Assembly (NCBI GenBank): GCA_009767595.1
Contig: VSDK01013462.1
Span: 582,897 to 646,896 of the forward strand
Reading direction: 5' to 3'
DNA length: 64,000 bases
Source of the DNA: Symbiodinium kawagutii
Taxonomy: Eukaryota; Sar; Dinophyceae; Suessiales; Symbiodiniaceae
Shown here: piece by piece, positions 1 through 12,800 of the stretch
Layout: each line of letters begins with the position of its first letter
How positions within the stretch are numbered: the first letter of the stretch is position 1
The notes under the pieces: generated by a model
Database searches by the model: none
Told to the model about the DNA's origin: nothing
The model's input: only the letters and a program-made list of their open reading frames with translations
Position numbers and translations under genes: made by a program

Positions 1-50
1 CGCCGCTGCATGCTCCGCAGGTACTTCATGGCCTCTTGCGTTTCAGCCGC
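1..50 (-). CDS. Partial exon of a gene leaving the window on the left
   Basis: The minus strand reads AAETQEAMKYLRSMQRR after a CACAG acceptor at 51-55, with no stop to the window edge. The frame upstream of the acceptor closes with TGA, which supports an exon start here. It lies beyond the stop codon of the sulfotransferase-like gene, so it should belong to the next gene in the same orientation. The fragment is too short to name a function. Confidence 0.5.
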
Positions 51-543
51 CTGTGCAGCGGCATTTGGTCACCCTCCTGGTAGCTCCTGGCCTCGCTTCC
101 CCTTTAAAGGCCCTTTGAAAGGCTAGTCCTGGCTACCCCTGGCTCCAAATCGCTCCCTCCCAACCAACAGTCGGCTTTTCGAACCAAAACCCAGTTGCCT
201 ACTGGTATCATGGGTCATTGTAATTACAATAATTTGCTCAAAAATCCTATAACCCTGTATATAGTATGATATTGGATGCAATGTGGTCATTATTTTTGGA
301 TATGAAATGGTAGGGTAATAATTATCACTATTATTGGATATGAACTACCTGGTTATTTACCCTCATATAAGACCGGGAAGTTGTTGGAGCAATTGCTGGG
401 TCTTATATGGCCACTGCAAATGCTGAAGTGCATGCTTCACTCTTGTCATAACAACTCGTATAAACAGTTCATAGAGCACGGGTAACCATTATCAACCACC
501 ATTGACCATCATCACCAACAACTAATAATGAATCAAGGTCAAC

Positions 544-590
<47 letters not shown>

Positions 591-598
591 CCATCATC
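544..598. repeat. (ATC)n microsatellite
   Basis: Nearly pure trinucleotide run just beyond the stop codon of the minus-strand gene, hence in its 3' flank or UTR. Confidence 0.95.
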
Positions 599-634
599 CC
601 CCCAAAAGCCCCCACCACCCCCAGCCATCACCAG

Positions 635-829
635 CTACAGCGGCAGCGGTTGGCCCTTTTCCGCCGCCAGGGGCATGAGCTGCGCTGGGTCCATGGCATA
701 GCCCAACCACTGGAAGTCCTGTCGGTAGTGCCGCAGCACCAAGGCCGTGAGTCGCTCGTCCCAGAGCCTCGAGGCTTGGTGGACAGCGGTTAGTTTCCGC
801 TGACCCGTGGTGAACCAATGTGGGTGTTT
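635..829 (-). CDS. Sulfotransferase-like gene: terminal exon with stop
   Basis: Encodes RLWDERLTALVLRHYRQDFQ continuing through WLGYAMDP, and ends in TAG at 635-637. Y-x2-DF-x2-LGY is the typical C-terminal signature of Sulfotransfer_2-type enzymes. The acceptor is either CTTCAG|AAACACC at 830, inside the TIR of a family A element, or GGTCAG at 800; both are phase 0. The phase link to the preceding exon near 2.6 kb is unresolved. Confidence 0.75.
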   Translation of the reverse strand, partial: KHPHWFTTGQRKLTAVHQASRLWDERLTALVLRHYRQDFQWLGYAMDPAQLMPLAAEKGQPLPL

Positions 830-3800
830 CTGAAGTTATAGGGTACCCCTAAATCATGCAATTTCTGCTGTCATGCGTATTAGTCATTTGTAAGAATAAA
901 CAAACCATTTTGCGGAGTTCCCTATTCTAAGAAACTGCCATGTGGTTACCAGTTATTAAGACTTGAGCACATCCAAGTAGGCTGGTGATAGGTTGGTGAT
1001 AGGTAGATATGGGTTGGTCGTAGGTAGATGATAGGTCAATGATAGATGTTTGCACGAGCTTAAGAAAGGTGAAGATGACCGGCAACAGGCAACAGGCCTT
1101 GATGGTAGATTAAGAATCCAAAATGATAGCTTAAAGACGCTTTGTCGTCATGGGCTTGTGAGGTAATTAATGGGAAATCCATAATGCTGATAAACCGAAC
1201 ATTGAAGATGGGAAAACGCCCGCCATTTCTGGTACAATGGGTGGATCTGTCATTTTGGCCCACGCTTGGCATAAGAATCAGTTTCAATGTAAGATCTATA
1301 TATTCTGGTTCTCCCATTAATGCGCACCTTGGATTAACCCCTGGTTGATTGATAGGGGTATCTCCCAAAAGTCATGGTTTCCGACTAAATTGGTTCCCCC
1401 CAATCAAAAACCACTGTTGATTCATCCAGGATTAACATTCGTCAGTTGTGATGACAAATATGTGAAGGACTATTCTAAGCAAACCGAACTTGACTTAGAG
1501 GATTCACAACTTTTCTTTGGCTCTTGTTGGGTGCTACTCCATTGCCATCCATGGCTGTGGCCACAAAATCTCCCTGAAATAGGTTTCATGGTATTCCCTT
1601 TACTTCTACACATCCAGTCATGCAAAAATACATGCTTCGGGTCAGGTGCGAAACAAATGCACTTGTAGACCCACTACTTCTTTTTGAGGGAAATGGTCTA
1701 TTTCTATTCCATCTTTGGGACATTTTGCTGACAAGGCATCATTCACGTTGCTCAAACGCTGTCCGAAAGACTAGCAGGCTAAATTTCTAGCAAAAATCAT
1801 GGCCATTTTTCACACCATCCCCCTACAAAACTATCCAAAATTACTGGTTTTTGGTGAGGCACTGAATCTAAGCGATGTTTTTCGCCGGGAAAGTGCCCCC
1901 CATTTCTCTAAGGGGAAAACTTCTCTGCAGACCCAGCAGCTCCAGCCAAGGAGGGGCCGTGCAGTTGGACCAAGTGAGGGTCTTTTCTTTGAAGCTGCAC
2001 TTCTCTTTCACCGCCCCTTCCTGGGCTGACAGTAACAAACTTAGGTGATGAAGCTCTGATGCTATCCATGACCAGCTAGTGGTTTGTAAGATAAGTGATG
2101 AGTGGTTGGTGCTTCAACCCTGTCATGATGCGCAAGTCAACCAACCAATCCTCCCAAAGTCATTGGGGAAATACAGTAATACAGTCAATCACCACCAAGC
2201 AAAAGAGTAAGTTTCATGTGTCAACAATTCCAATGATGAACCACTGCCTTGTGGGCTCGAAACCTATCAATGTATTCAAGTTCACTATTGCCATCTACGA
2301 TAATTTCCAAGATTATGTCCTGTAGTTATACAATACTATCGAGTTGTCTGCACTTGGTGAATAGCTGATCTACCATCAAACATCCGTGTTTTATTACCAG
2401 TTGGATCGAACAGTTAGAGATCTCCCAGCACCTTCCGCATTCACCACTAATAACCATCATGAACGCCGCTCTTAACAACCATCAACCATCATCAATGCCA
2501 GTTTTAGCCACCAATTCACCACCGTTAACACCAGGTTTCAACTACCATTCACCACCGTTAAGCTTCGATCTCCCAGCACCTCCAAGCGCTTCCAACCCTC
2601 GCAGCGTTTCCGGAGACCGCACCGAACGCCAAGGTTCCACCGCGCTGTCGCGAATGTTTTTGCCCGGGAGCACCGAGGGGAAGGGCGGCAGCTTCTCGCA
2701 GAAGTTGAACCTCCCGGTGCTCACGGTGGAGTGGTCACCAACTCGTCACCAAGTCGTCCCCGATTTGCACGGCTGGTGCCTTGTTTCTTTCGGGAAGTGG
2801 TGCTTAATCAGGTTGACAATGACGAATTGAGAATGGCTGCCAAAAAGACATGTTACTTATTGGCAATAATAGCTTAAAGCCAATTAGTTAGCCATAGCAA
2901 GTAACCATGACTTATCAATTGGTACTATAGCTTACAATGGCTATTTGCTATTTAATAATGGTTAATTGCTGGTCATCCGATAGCTTCAGAGCGAGAATCT
3001 ACCTCAGAGGGGTTACTTAGTATACTGATCTGGTTGGTGGTGCTTCACCACCGCTACGAAAAATATGGACAAGTCACCCAACCATTCGCTAATACATCTG
3101 GGAAAATGAAGAATGTCAATGAAACCACCAAACCAGATTACGACCCCAATATTACTTTAATAGCTCCACTTTCTATAGTAACTGCAACTCTATAATTCAA
3201 TATTGGTTATAGTACATAGTTACTATGCAATTATATAGTAACCGGTGAAATACCATATTGTACTTCCTTTATAGTCATGTACCACTTGCAACCCCCAACT
3301 GCACATCAATCCCCCCACAACCTGAAGCTCAGCCAGCCGCGAACCAACCGCAACGCGCCACTAGACTCTTGGCAGGCCGCGACTCGCGCCTCTTGCAGAG
3401 AGCCTCCTCCAGCCGTAGAATGTCGTCCTGCAGCGTCTCGAGATGCAACACCTGAGGCGCACACCTGGTGCTTCCTCAAGCCATGGGGGGCCCCAAGCTG
3501 AACCAGTTGATTAACCATTTATAGCAATCAAGCCTATGGTTAATATGGCTAATCTAACAACATTTACAGGATTTTTTTTAGTTAAATGGGGTAATAATGT
3601 AAGTTTATTAACCGTTTATGGGAATAACCCAACCATAACTTTAGAGGAAAAGACCATGGTTAATTAAACCAACCAAAGGAATAACCAACCAAAGGAATAA
3701 ACGGCTTTTTGTTAACTATTTATAGGAATAAACCAACCACAATCTTGGGGGTATCCCCATGTTGAGAAATCACCAGATAGCTTGATTCTTCATGGGGAAA

Positions 3801-6800
3801 TCGGTTTGCACTTGTAATCAAAAAAATGAGCATCTGTGTACAAACCTATATGCGCATGTATGTGTACAGCGTCTAGTGCTCTGACATAGCACTAGAATGT
3901 TCAGCGTGTGTAAACCAGCCATTGACATCTATGATTACCAGAGGGTGTATGTGAAAAATATCATCGAATTGTACAACCATTGCACGCAGGTATCAACTAT
4001 GCATGCTCCCGGCCTCGCCAAAGCTTGAATGATGATTAGCATCTTCAACCAACATTGATTAAGCCTTAATGAACCATCACTCATCATAGCATTCATGATT
4101 AACCACTAACTAACCATGAATTAACCATCATCAACCACCATTAAGCATCCATAATCAATCATCATTGACCAATAAGTCATCATGAACTAACCATCATCAA
4201 CCATCATTCACTACTAGGCCATGAATCAAAACCCTTAGTCCCCCTCCCCTATCATTAACCATGGTTTTCCCTATGAAGTTGTTGGTGATTATCCCTCAGT
4301 ACTTGATTGATTAAAGCCTTGACCCAGCTCGAAACTACTCGTCCCTCATGAAATCTCAAGGCACCAACACCAAGCCCCACCCACGGTCTGCGCACCAGAA
4401 CGTCTTCCATGGCCGCTGGGCCAGCCAGAAAGCGCTCGTCTGACACCATGTCCTCATGGAATTGTGGATTCCATGATCATGATTCAATAATGAATGATGG
4501 ATGAATGATTTGATAATCAATGATTCAATAATTCCATGATCCATTGATTCCATGAATCAAAGATGAATGATTCCATGATTCAATCATTCATTGTACACCA
4601 AAAACCTGATGACCAAAAACCTTATGTTATTAGATTGCCTGAATATCTATGAATCATAGGTTTTTGATGACGACCAGCTGCTTGGTGTACTATTAACATC
4701 GTAGAATTATTGATTCCATGATGGTGCGATACCAGTGATCGAACAAGGATGAACTCTGGTGGAAGAATGACAAGCCCAATGACACATACCAAGCATTCAA
4801 CCAATTGTTGGTTGCATGAGACACATATTTCATTTGTGGTTTCTTGAGATTGGTAACCCCATAAATGGATGGTTTGTCACTATAATGGTTGATCAACTGG
4901 ATGATTTGGTGCACCCCTGCTTTAAGAAAGACCCATATATATTTGGTATACCGGGGCGAACGGTATCAATGAATGACAAGACACCCGCAACGTGTCAATG
5001 TCACAAAGTAGCCGTAAATAGAGAAGGTTTACCTTCAAATATGGGTGGTTGTTTTGTTTGGATCTCGCGTAGCCAATCTTGCTGCCCCCCAAACTCAATA
5101 CATGAAGCATGGCCATTTGTGGCCTTGATGTAATTTATCATTACATAGTCATGTATCATGTTTATCATTATTCATAGCAGGAGTTATCATTATTGATTAA
5201 TACTATAACGATGTGATATGTGGCTGTTTACACGAAAAGATGTAAAGCGTGGTTGAAATACACATCATGGGAAAGCGTTTCTTTCTTTGACCAATCACGA
5301 GCCCAACGACTGGGTCTGAGGAATTGCGATCCTGAAAGGTATGATAAATGGTGCTTGCTAATAGGATTATCACAATTTATATATAATTCAAATCCTGAAT
5401 CACCCTGTAGTCCTGAATCAGCATGTGTATGACTATCAGCAAATGATAAACTGAATTATATTACATAATTTTTACTGTAGCAACTCTCAGTAAATAACAA
5501 ACAATACTGTGTGCCGATAGGATTTCCAATGGCATCGGAGTGTATTCACTAGGGAACCATAAATACATGCGATTAGTCAATCTACAGAATGATACCAACC
5601 ATTCATAGTAGTATATAGTTTTACATGAGTTATAACCATTGATAGCCAACAGCTTGATAACCATACATACCCTTCATAGAAGTTTTATGTAGCTTTCTGT
5701 GAGTCATAAGCATTGATCACCAACCGCTTATAAGTAGTATCGGTCTCGTTGCGGTCTCGATGTCGAAATCGAAGCTCAACGGCAGGCGAATCGACTGGTT
5801 GGTGGTTGAACCACCTCGTCATGAAAAATAGGCGCGAGTCAACCAACCATTTGTTCACACGTGGGACAATCAAAAATGTGAATCAAACCACCAACCAATA
5901 ATTGCTTAACCATTGTTGTTGGTTCTTCTCCCCTGTTGTTAACCACTATTAGACACTATTAGCTGGTTATAAGTCCAAAAAAGCCACAGGTACCGCTATC
6001 AAGGCACTGTTAATGGTTCTAACTTCTAACTCCAATAAAAACTTCGGCCTTCACCTGCACTCCCGAGGCCACCCCTCAGGTTCGGACACTCACAGGACGA
6101 AGGTGGAACACGTCGTAGGCGGAGAGGGTGTAGTAATGGAATTCACCTCAGGAATGGAGTCCTACCCCTGGGCCTGTTGACCGAGGTTAGTTCACTAGGG
6201 AAGGCCCTAGTGATAACTAGACAGACCCCGAGGGCAGGTTGATTTTCGTTATGACTAGGGTAACTACCACTTGGACATAAGATGATAGAAGTATGCTCAG
6301 GTGGGTTGTAAACCAGGAATCATACAGAGTGGTACAAGCCGTGTTGACTGAGGTTGGTTCACTAGGGCAACTACCACTTATGGTAGTTGACTTAGGCTAG
6401 TTCACTAGGGTAACTACCCCTTATGGTACACATAAAATGATAGAAATACAAAGGGAAATTGTTTCATCAACAAAGTGCACGTCTCCATGCATTGGCTTGA
6501 CAAAACGATTCTAATAACTAAAATCATTCCCGGTAGCTTGAGCAACGTTCACCATTCACCTCAGAAAACTGTGAAAAAATCTGAGGAAACAGCAGCATCA
6601 TCTAGTCCAAGGCTCACAAAGGCTCACCAACCAACCCACCCCAACCCAACCCTCCCACCAAATCCATACAAATCCACCACGAACCCTGCCAACCGCACCA
6701 AGTGCACCAACCAACTACCCAACCAACCAACGAAGCCAACCAGCAACCACCAGGCACCCACAGGGCGCTGAGTTTCGGACAGACCCATGGATGCAGAGCA

Positions 6801-9800
6801 GTCCCTGGAACCACTCCAGGCTGCTCCTGCGAAGGACCGTCTGGGTCCGGGTCTGGAGGGTTCCCGATCAAAACGGGTTGATGTTCCATGGCTTTTCCAT
6901 GCGTTTTCTCAGAGGTTTTCAATGCGTTTTCCATGCATTGTCCATGGTTTTCCATGTGTTTTCCATGCTTTTCCATGGCTTTGCCAGTGATTGTCCATAA
7001 TTTTCGACGGTTTTACAAGATTTTGCATGAAACACCATCACCATTATGTAGTCATCATTAACCATGATTAGTCATCAACCCTGATTGAGCTGAAAAAAAT
7101 CCTGGTGATGTGCTTTTTTTTTTCCGGCTATCCAGGTGAATCAACAATCCACCAACATTAATTAGCGTCGTCTCGCCATCCTGGTGCTCATCTACCAGAG
7201 GGTAGATACAGAACCCATACTCAGCCTAAGCCACAAGGATGGCTGTGTAACCAACCAAGCGCAGAAAAATGTAACAACAAAAATGAAACTCCTCGTACAA
7301 TTGTGGCTGCCACTACCACCCCTGCATTTCACATCCACGTTCTTACAGAACCCCTGAATTTTGTTGGGGAAACCGAGTCGAACATGCAGAGTTGCCGCTC
7401 AACTAGTGAACAACAAGCTGGACCCCAAACAACGAGGTTCTAGCTATAGGAACAGAAGGGTCAACCTGGTCATTGAACCCGAGAAACTGTGTCTATTTGA
7501 ATCTGGGAGAATCTGGAGATATCCCAAGTGGGTGTTTCTCAAGTCACAGGGGAACCCCCCAGTTATCATCCAAGTTTCATCATTCTTTACTAACCAAAAA
7601 CCGACAAATTTTCGAGGCTCCCCTATGGCTCGAGAAACCAGATGTGCCGTCAGCGATGACCACAATTTTCATGGGCAGCTGCCTGCTTGCAGCCCACCGG
7701 AGTGTCCGGAGCCTCAGCAAGCAGCGGAATGTATCCTACATGACCGGGGTGACCCTAGATTGAACTAACGGTTTGATGAGGAGAACCAGTATTTTTCCAC
7801 AGTTTTTTCCCCCAAATGTGTGGTCTATAGTTTTGATTAATCTTGGATGATTCCGGGATGCTGTATATTGGATGATTCGGGGGCATCCATATATGGTGGT
7901 TTCTCAAAATAGGGTACCCCTAGTTATCGTCCGGTTTATTAACCATGATTAGTAATAAACCCACCATTTTTGGGGAGTCCGCTCTTTTGGTATCATTGAT
8001 CGCAACAACAAGGTATCAATGCGGGCGGCGGTTCCGCCAGAGTTCTTGGGGGCCCTTCACTTGCGTGCGATGAGCTACGTATCAGTTAGAGGTACAGTAG
8101 TAACTTTGGTCAATTGATAAATATGATCGCTGGGGGGGCCCATATGTCCCTTGTATCCATGAATGCTCGCAGCTGTTCCCAAGACATTGTGTTGCTGGTG
8201 GCATCAGCTCGATCCACCCCTTGATTCCTGATATTCTGCAGATGGGTGTATGTGAGGTGTCCTCATTTCCAAGGAACTCTATTGGTCCTGATTCATGGCC
8301 AAGAACAATGGTCACATGCTGCCAGATAGCCAATGTGGCAAGAGAAGGTCGCCATGCGAAATAGGAAGTTCATGAAAAATGGAATTCTGTCGGTTCAACG
8401 TATTTTGCGATTCCATATTCCGTTGGTTAGATTTGCATGAAGTGATTCTGTAGCAGTAATTATCCTTGTTAAATCGATGCCGTACCACAATGGTTTTGTC
8501 AATTTCATTGTACAGACCGGGAGACTAGCAAACAACCTCAAAATGGAAACCTGACAAATCAAAATACTATAGACCAATCTGGGTATCAATACTAATCAAT
8601 ACCAATCTGTTTTTTTAATATGTAAAAACCAGACTGACAATGACAAATCAATACCAATCATGTTTCTGTTTACACCAGGTACTGCCAGTGGCCCTTTGAA
8701 CCCCACCCTGCGAACCCACTGAGTGCTGCACCCACTCCAGGCCTAACAAAACGACCAACATCGACCAACACTAGAAAGAATAGCCAGCACTCATGTGGGG
8801 GGTTCTCGAAGATAAAAGTACCCCCCAAATCATCCTTTATATTAACCATTTACAGTAATAAACCATCAGTTTTTGGGGTCCACTATTTTAAAAAACCACA
8901 ATGTGCATACAGTCCGCCGACAAAGAGCCACAAGATGCATCAAGCAGCTATTGAATCACCAGCAAGAAACAAATCTAAACCACTAACAAGTCAACAGCAA
9001 ACAACAGCAGAAACCACCGCAATATGAGAAAAATTACCAACCACAACAGAAATATCCACCACAAGCAGTGCGGAAATAACCAACAGCAACATTAGATGCA
9101 AATGGTCAACACCAAAGACAGGACATTTGCCAAGGACTGGAGGTCTACGCCCTTTGTTAGTCAACCCGCGGCTGGAGATGTGTGAGTTTTGATTTTGGGA
9201 AAACGACATGACTGTCTGCAACGCATCTGGTTGTTATCATGGCGCCGCAGTTCATTTGAAGTTCAGTTGATCAGTTTCGACTGACTTTTCCGGGATGTCT
9301 CGGTCTTACTTTTGTGGTTCTCAAAATGGGGGACCCGCAAAATGGTTGGTTCATCAATCATTGTAAATCCTCAAGCACCGATGATTTGGGGGGACCCCTA
9401 TTTCGAGAAACCCCAATTTCGATTCTTGGCACCTTTACAAGCAAAGCCAGGGCCAGGGAAACCGAAAGGGAACCGCGAGCGCACCGCATTTGGTCAGTGG
9501 CTCAGAGGCAAGCACGCGTGTCCATCATCTGGCTGTAACCAATTCGGCCCTCTGAAAATGGTTACATCATCACTAAGTATCTGTGTACTTAGCATGTAAC
9601 CTCGAAATGTTCACTGAATGTTTAACATCGCTGAGTTTACAAAATATATAACTCAATCAATTAACTTGCAGTGATGCACCGCAACTGTTTCTTGCTACAA
9701 GTATAGCAGATATTTTGCCATTGGTCAACATCATTGGAAAAGAATCGCAGCGCATCCGCGAAAACCTGTAAATTGAGGGAAAACATCGACATACCCTTTG

Positions 9801-12800
9801 GTAACCTAACCTGGCCATGGAAATCCGCCATAGAAATAGCTGGTTTCCAAGCACCTTTCCCTGTGAAATATGGTGATCCAGCCATGCAGGGCAGTCAAAC
9901 GACATGGTGCTTTCTCAAGTCATAGGGGTAACCTCAGTTATCATCCCATATCAACCTTTGTTTGTTAAATGTGTTAAATTAGTTCCAGATTGTTACTATC
10001 CCATAGTTGATGATTGCTGGTTAGTGAACCAAGGAATAAAAAACCGCAAATCTGAAAGCCATCCAGGATGCTGTCATAGTAAAGCTATTAGTGGAACCCT
10101 CAGGATCCACAAGCTGGTGATGCTGGTGCCCAAGTTGCTGTTGGCGAAGCGTCCGGGTTGGTGATCTCGCATCCGGAGCACATACCTCGCTCGCTGATGA
10201 TCCAAGCGGTGCCGGGGCATATGCCACAGGAGCAACATTCCCAATGTTTCATAGTGGCTGTAAGAATAAGTTGTAATGGTTTATAGTGGTTATAAGGGTT
10301 TGTAGTGGCCATAATGTCTAAGAATGAAATGATGAAGTTTGTTACAAGTTGGTTGAGTATAATATTTCAAACCATCAATTCATCGTGATTCATCAATGAC
10401 CAACTCGTCAGGTGTTGATATTGGAGTGGACAACAGGAGTACCCTTTCGGGGTACCACCGTTAACAGGCCCAGCTCTACCTGGGGTACATGAGTTGGTGA
10501 TGACAGTTCAGAGTTGATTATGAACCATTGCTGTAATTAAGCACCAAAACTAATCATTAAGATAGTCATTCACAAACCATTACAACTTCAAAATGACAAT
10601 GACAATGGTCAATGACACTGCGCAATCATGGCATTTTGTAGTGGACGACAATTGTGATTCATGATGGCTAATGAGAATGGTCAATAAAGGTAGATAATAG
10701 TGGTTGATTGGCCATCATTACGATAAAATACGATAAACATCGATAAAAACTCTGGTTTCCGAGCGAGTGTGTACAAGGGCCAGGGTGGGCATAGGGAAAG
10801 GAATTGATGAACCACGAATCGGACTCGATGGTTGACAGCCATGCCAGGATGATCTGCTCTCACGCGATTTCTAACGATGATGCGCAGCTCATCTCAGCTT
10901 CCCCTAGTGGCTGTTGCCCCTCAGTTCTTGATGGCTTCACCCCACACCCAACCAATGATCATCCCCATGGCAAGGCTGCCACAGGTAGAAAGGACCCAGT
11001 AACCCCGTATGTTGGTTTCGCAAAAACGGGGACCCCCCGAATCATCCAATTTTAACCATTGGCAGCAATACACCAGCCATTCCGAGGTCCTCTGTTGTAA
11101 GGAACCACCGTATCTTCAAGACAGTCGGGCTCAACAACAGGTGCCCTGGAACTGAACCAAGCAGCTGAAAGTAATCGGAGAAGCCTTTCCAGGTAGTCCT
11201 CAGCTGACCATAACTGGCACCAACTGGATCTCATTGGCGTGAGGTGAAACAACTTTTGAGGTCATAGCTACAGCTGCAATGAGTGGATATGTTTTTGTCT
11301 GTCAAGCATGTAGGGTGATTTATGGGTCAATGATAGGTAAGTAGTACCTTTCATATGATCAAGGCCAATAAGATATAGCTATTAGCAGGGAAAACTGAAC
11401 TACTCTCCGAGTCTTTGTCAGAAGAAAACTTGAGAGAAAAATCCGCAACATGAAATGAAGATGTGCTTTCTATCTGGGGCCACTTGCAACCAACTAATTA
11501 TTTGTTGGAAAAGAGCCATCAAACCGCTAGGTATGTGGGTGTTTCTCAAAATAGGGGCACCCCCAAATCATCCCCTATTGATGATTGTTTATTGACAAAG
11601 CAACCATTTTTTGGGTTCTCTATTTGAAGAAAGCCCCATGTGGCTATGGGTCAAAACCCCGTACCCCTGGTTCCCCTATCATTAACCATTGTTTTCCCTA
11701 TAAAATGGTTGGTTATTATCCCCCATTATTGGTTGGTTAATTTTGACCCATAGCCATGTGTCAAACTCAACCATTGCGATGCAAAGAACTTTGGTATTGG
11801 CAGTGAGGTGACCAATTGAGTTCACAGAAATCAACTCGCCGAGCCTTCTGCCCTACAACCCACGAAAGATTTCCCAATCCTTCCCCTTCTAAGCCCCAAC
11901 GCGGGAAAAGTGAATGGATGATACTAAACTTTCACTTCTGGGCAGTCTGAGAGTGGGGAAATATGCAGGTCAAATAGGTTTTTCATACCAAATCTCATGA
12001 CACAAAAGGTTCCAACCACCTACCAGTGACCTGGTCTTGTTCAACAACAACCCCTAGCTTCTAAGCCTGGTCTCGTCCTGACTGGCAGAATCCCATGTCT
12101 CATGGCTCTTGGTGGAAGAAATTATGCACCAATGATTCTGGGTGGCTTGGTAGATGCCCAGCTAAAACTTTAGTTTCTAGTGGATATGTGGTAAATTCAT
12201 CAAATCCGATAAACATGCATGTTCTTGGATAAATGATAAATCCATCCTATCGTACTTCATCCATCCTCCTATAAATCTAAATTTATGGACAAATGTGCCA
12301 CGGGCGTTTTCAGCCTTAGATCATCAGATCCTTCCCCACCATCAGCTTCTGTGCTCAGATTCCACCTGTGATCCACCCAGTTGGCGTTGTGCAACCACGC
12401 GAAGCGGAAGTAGGACACCAGCCTGGAGCTGGATTCAGGCTGGAGGGGATACCGCAGGTACCAGCCTTGGAAGTCATGATGTTTCTGTGGGAAAATTCAC
12501 CAACTGTTGAGTATACCAACAGGTAAGGTATCATGAGTTGATTACACCAATTGTCCCAACTGCTCGAATTCACCAAGTCTGTTGAGTACACCTTTTAAGT
12601 GGAAGAGGGGGGGATCCATGACTTCGAGCAGGTGCATGATTTGTGGGAGACTCTCAAGTCTTCTGTTGGATGTTCACGGCTAAAAAATCAGTGGTGGGGA
12701 TGTTCACGTGGCTCCACCAATGTTTTCCCTTCGCATGGCCGGGTGATCCAAACATCATCATACCAGTACCTTATGATGGTGCCCGCCATGGCTTATCTCA

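Noticed and set aside
6614..6976. 120-codon minus frame with MEKHGKHMENHG repeats
   Set aside because: Product of the TTTTCCATG tandem repeat; only its middle part overlaps a real exon.
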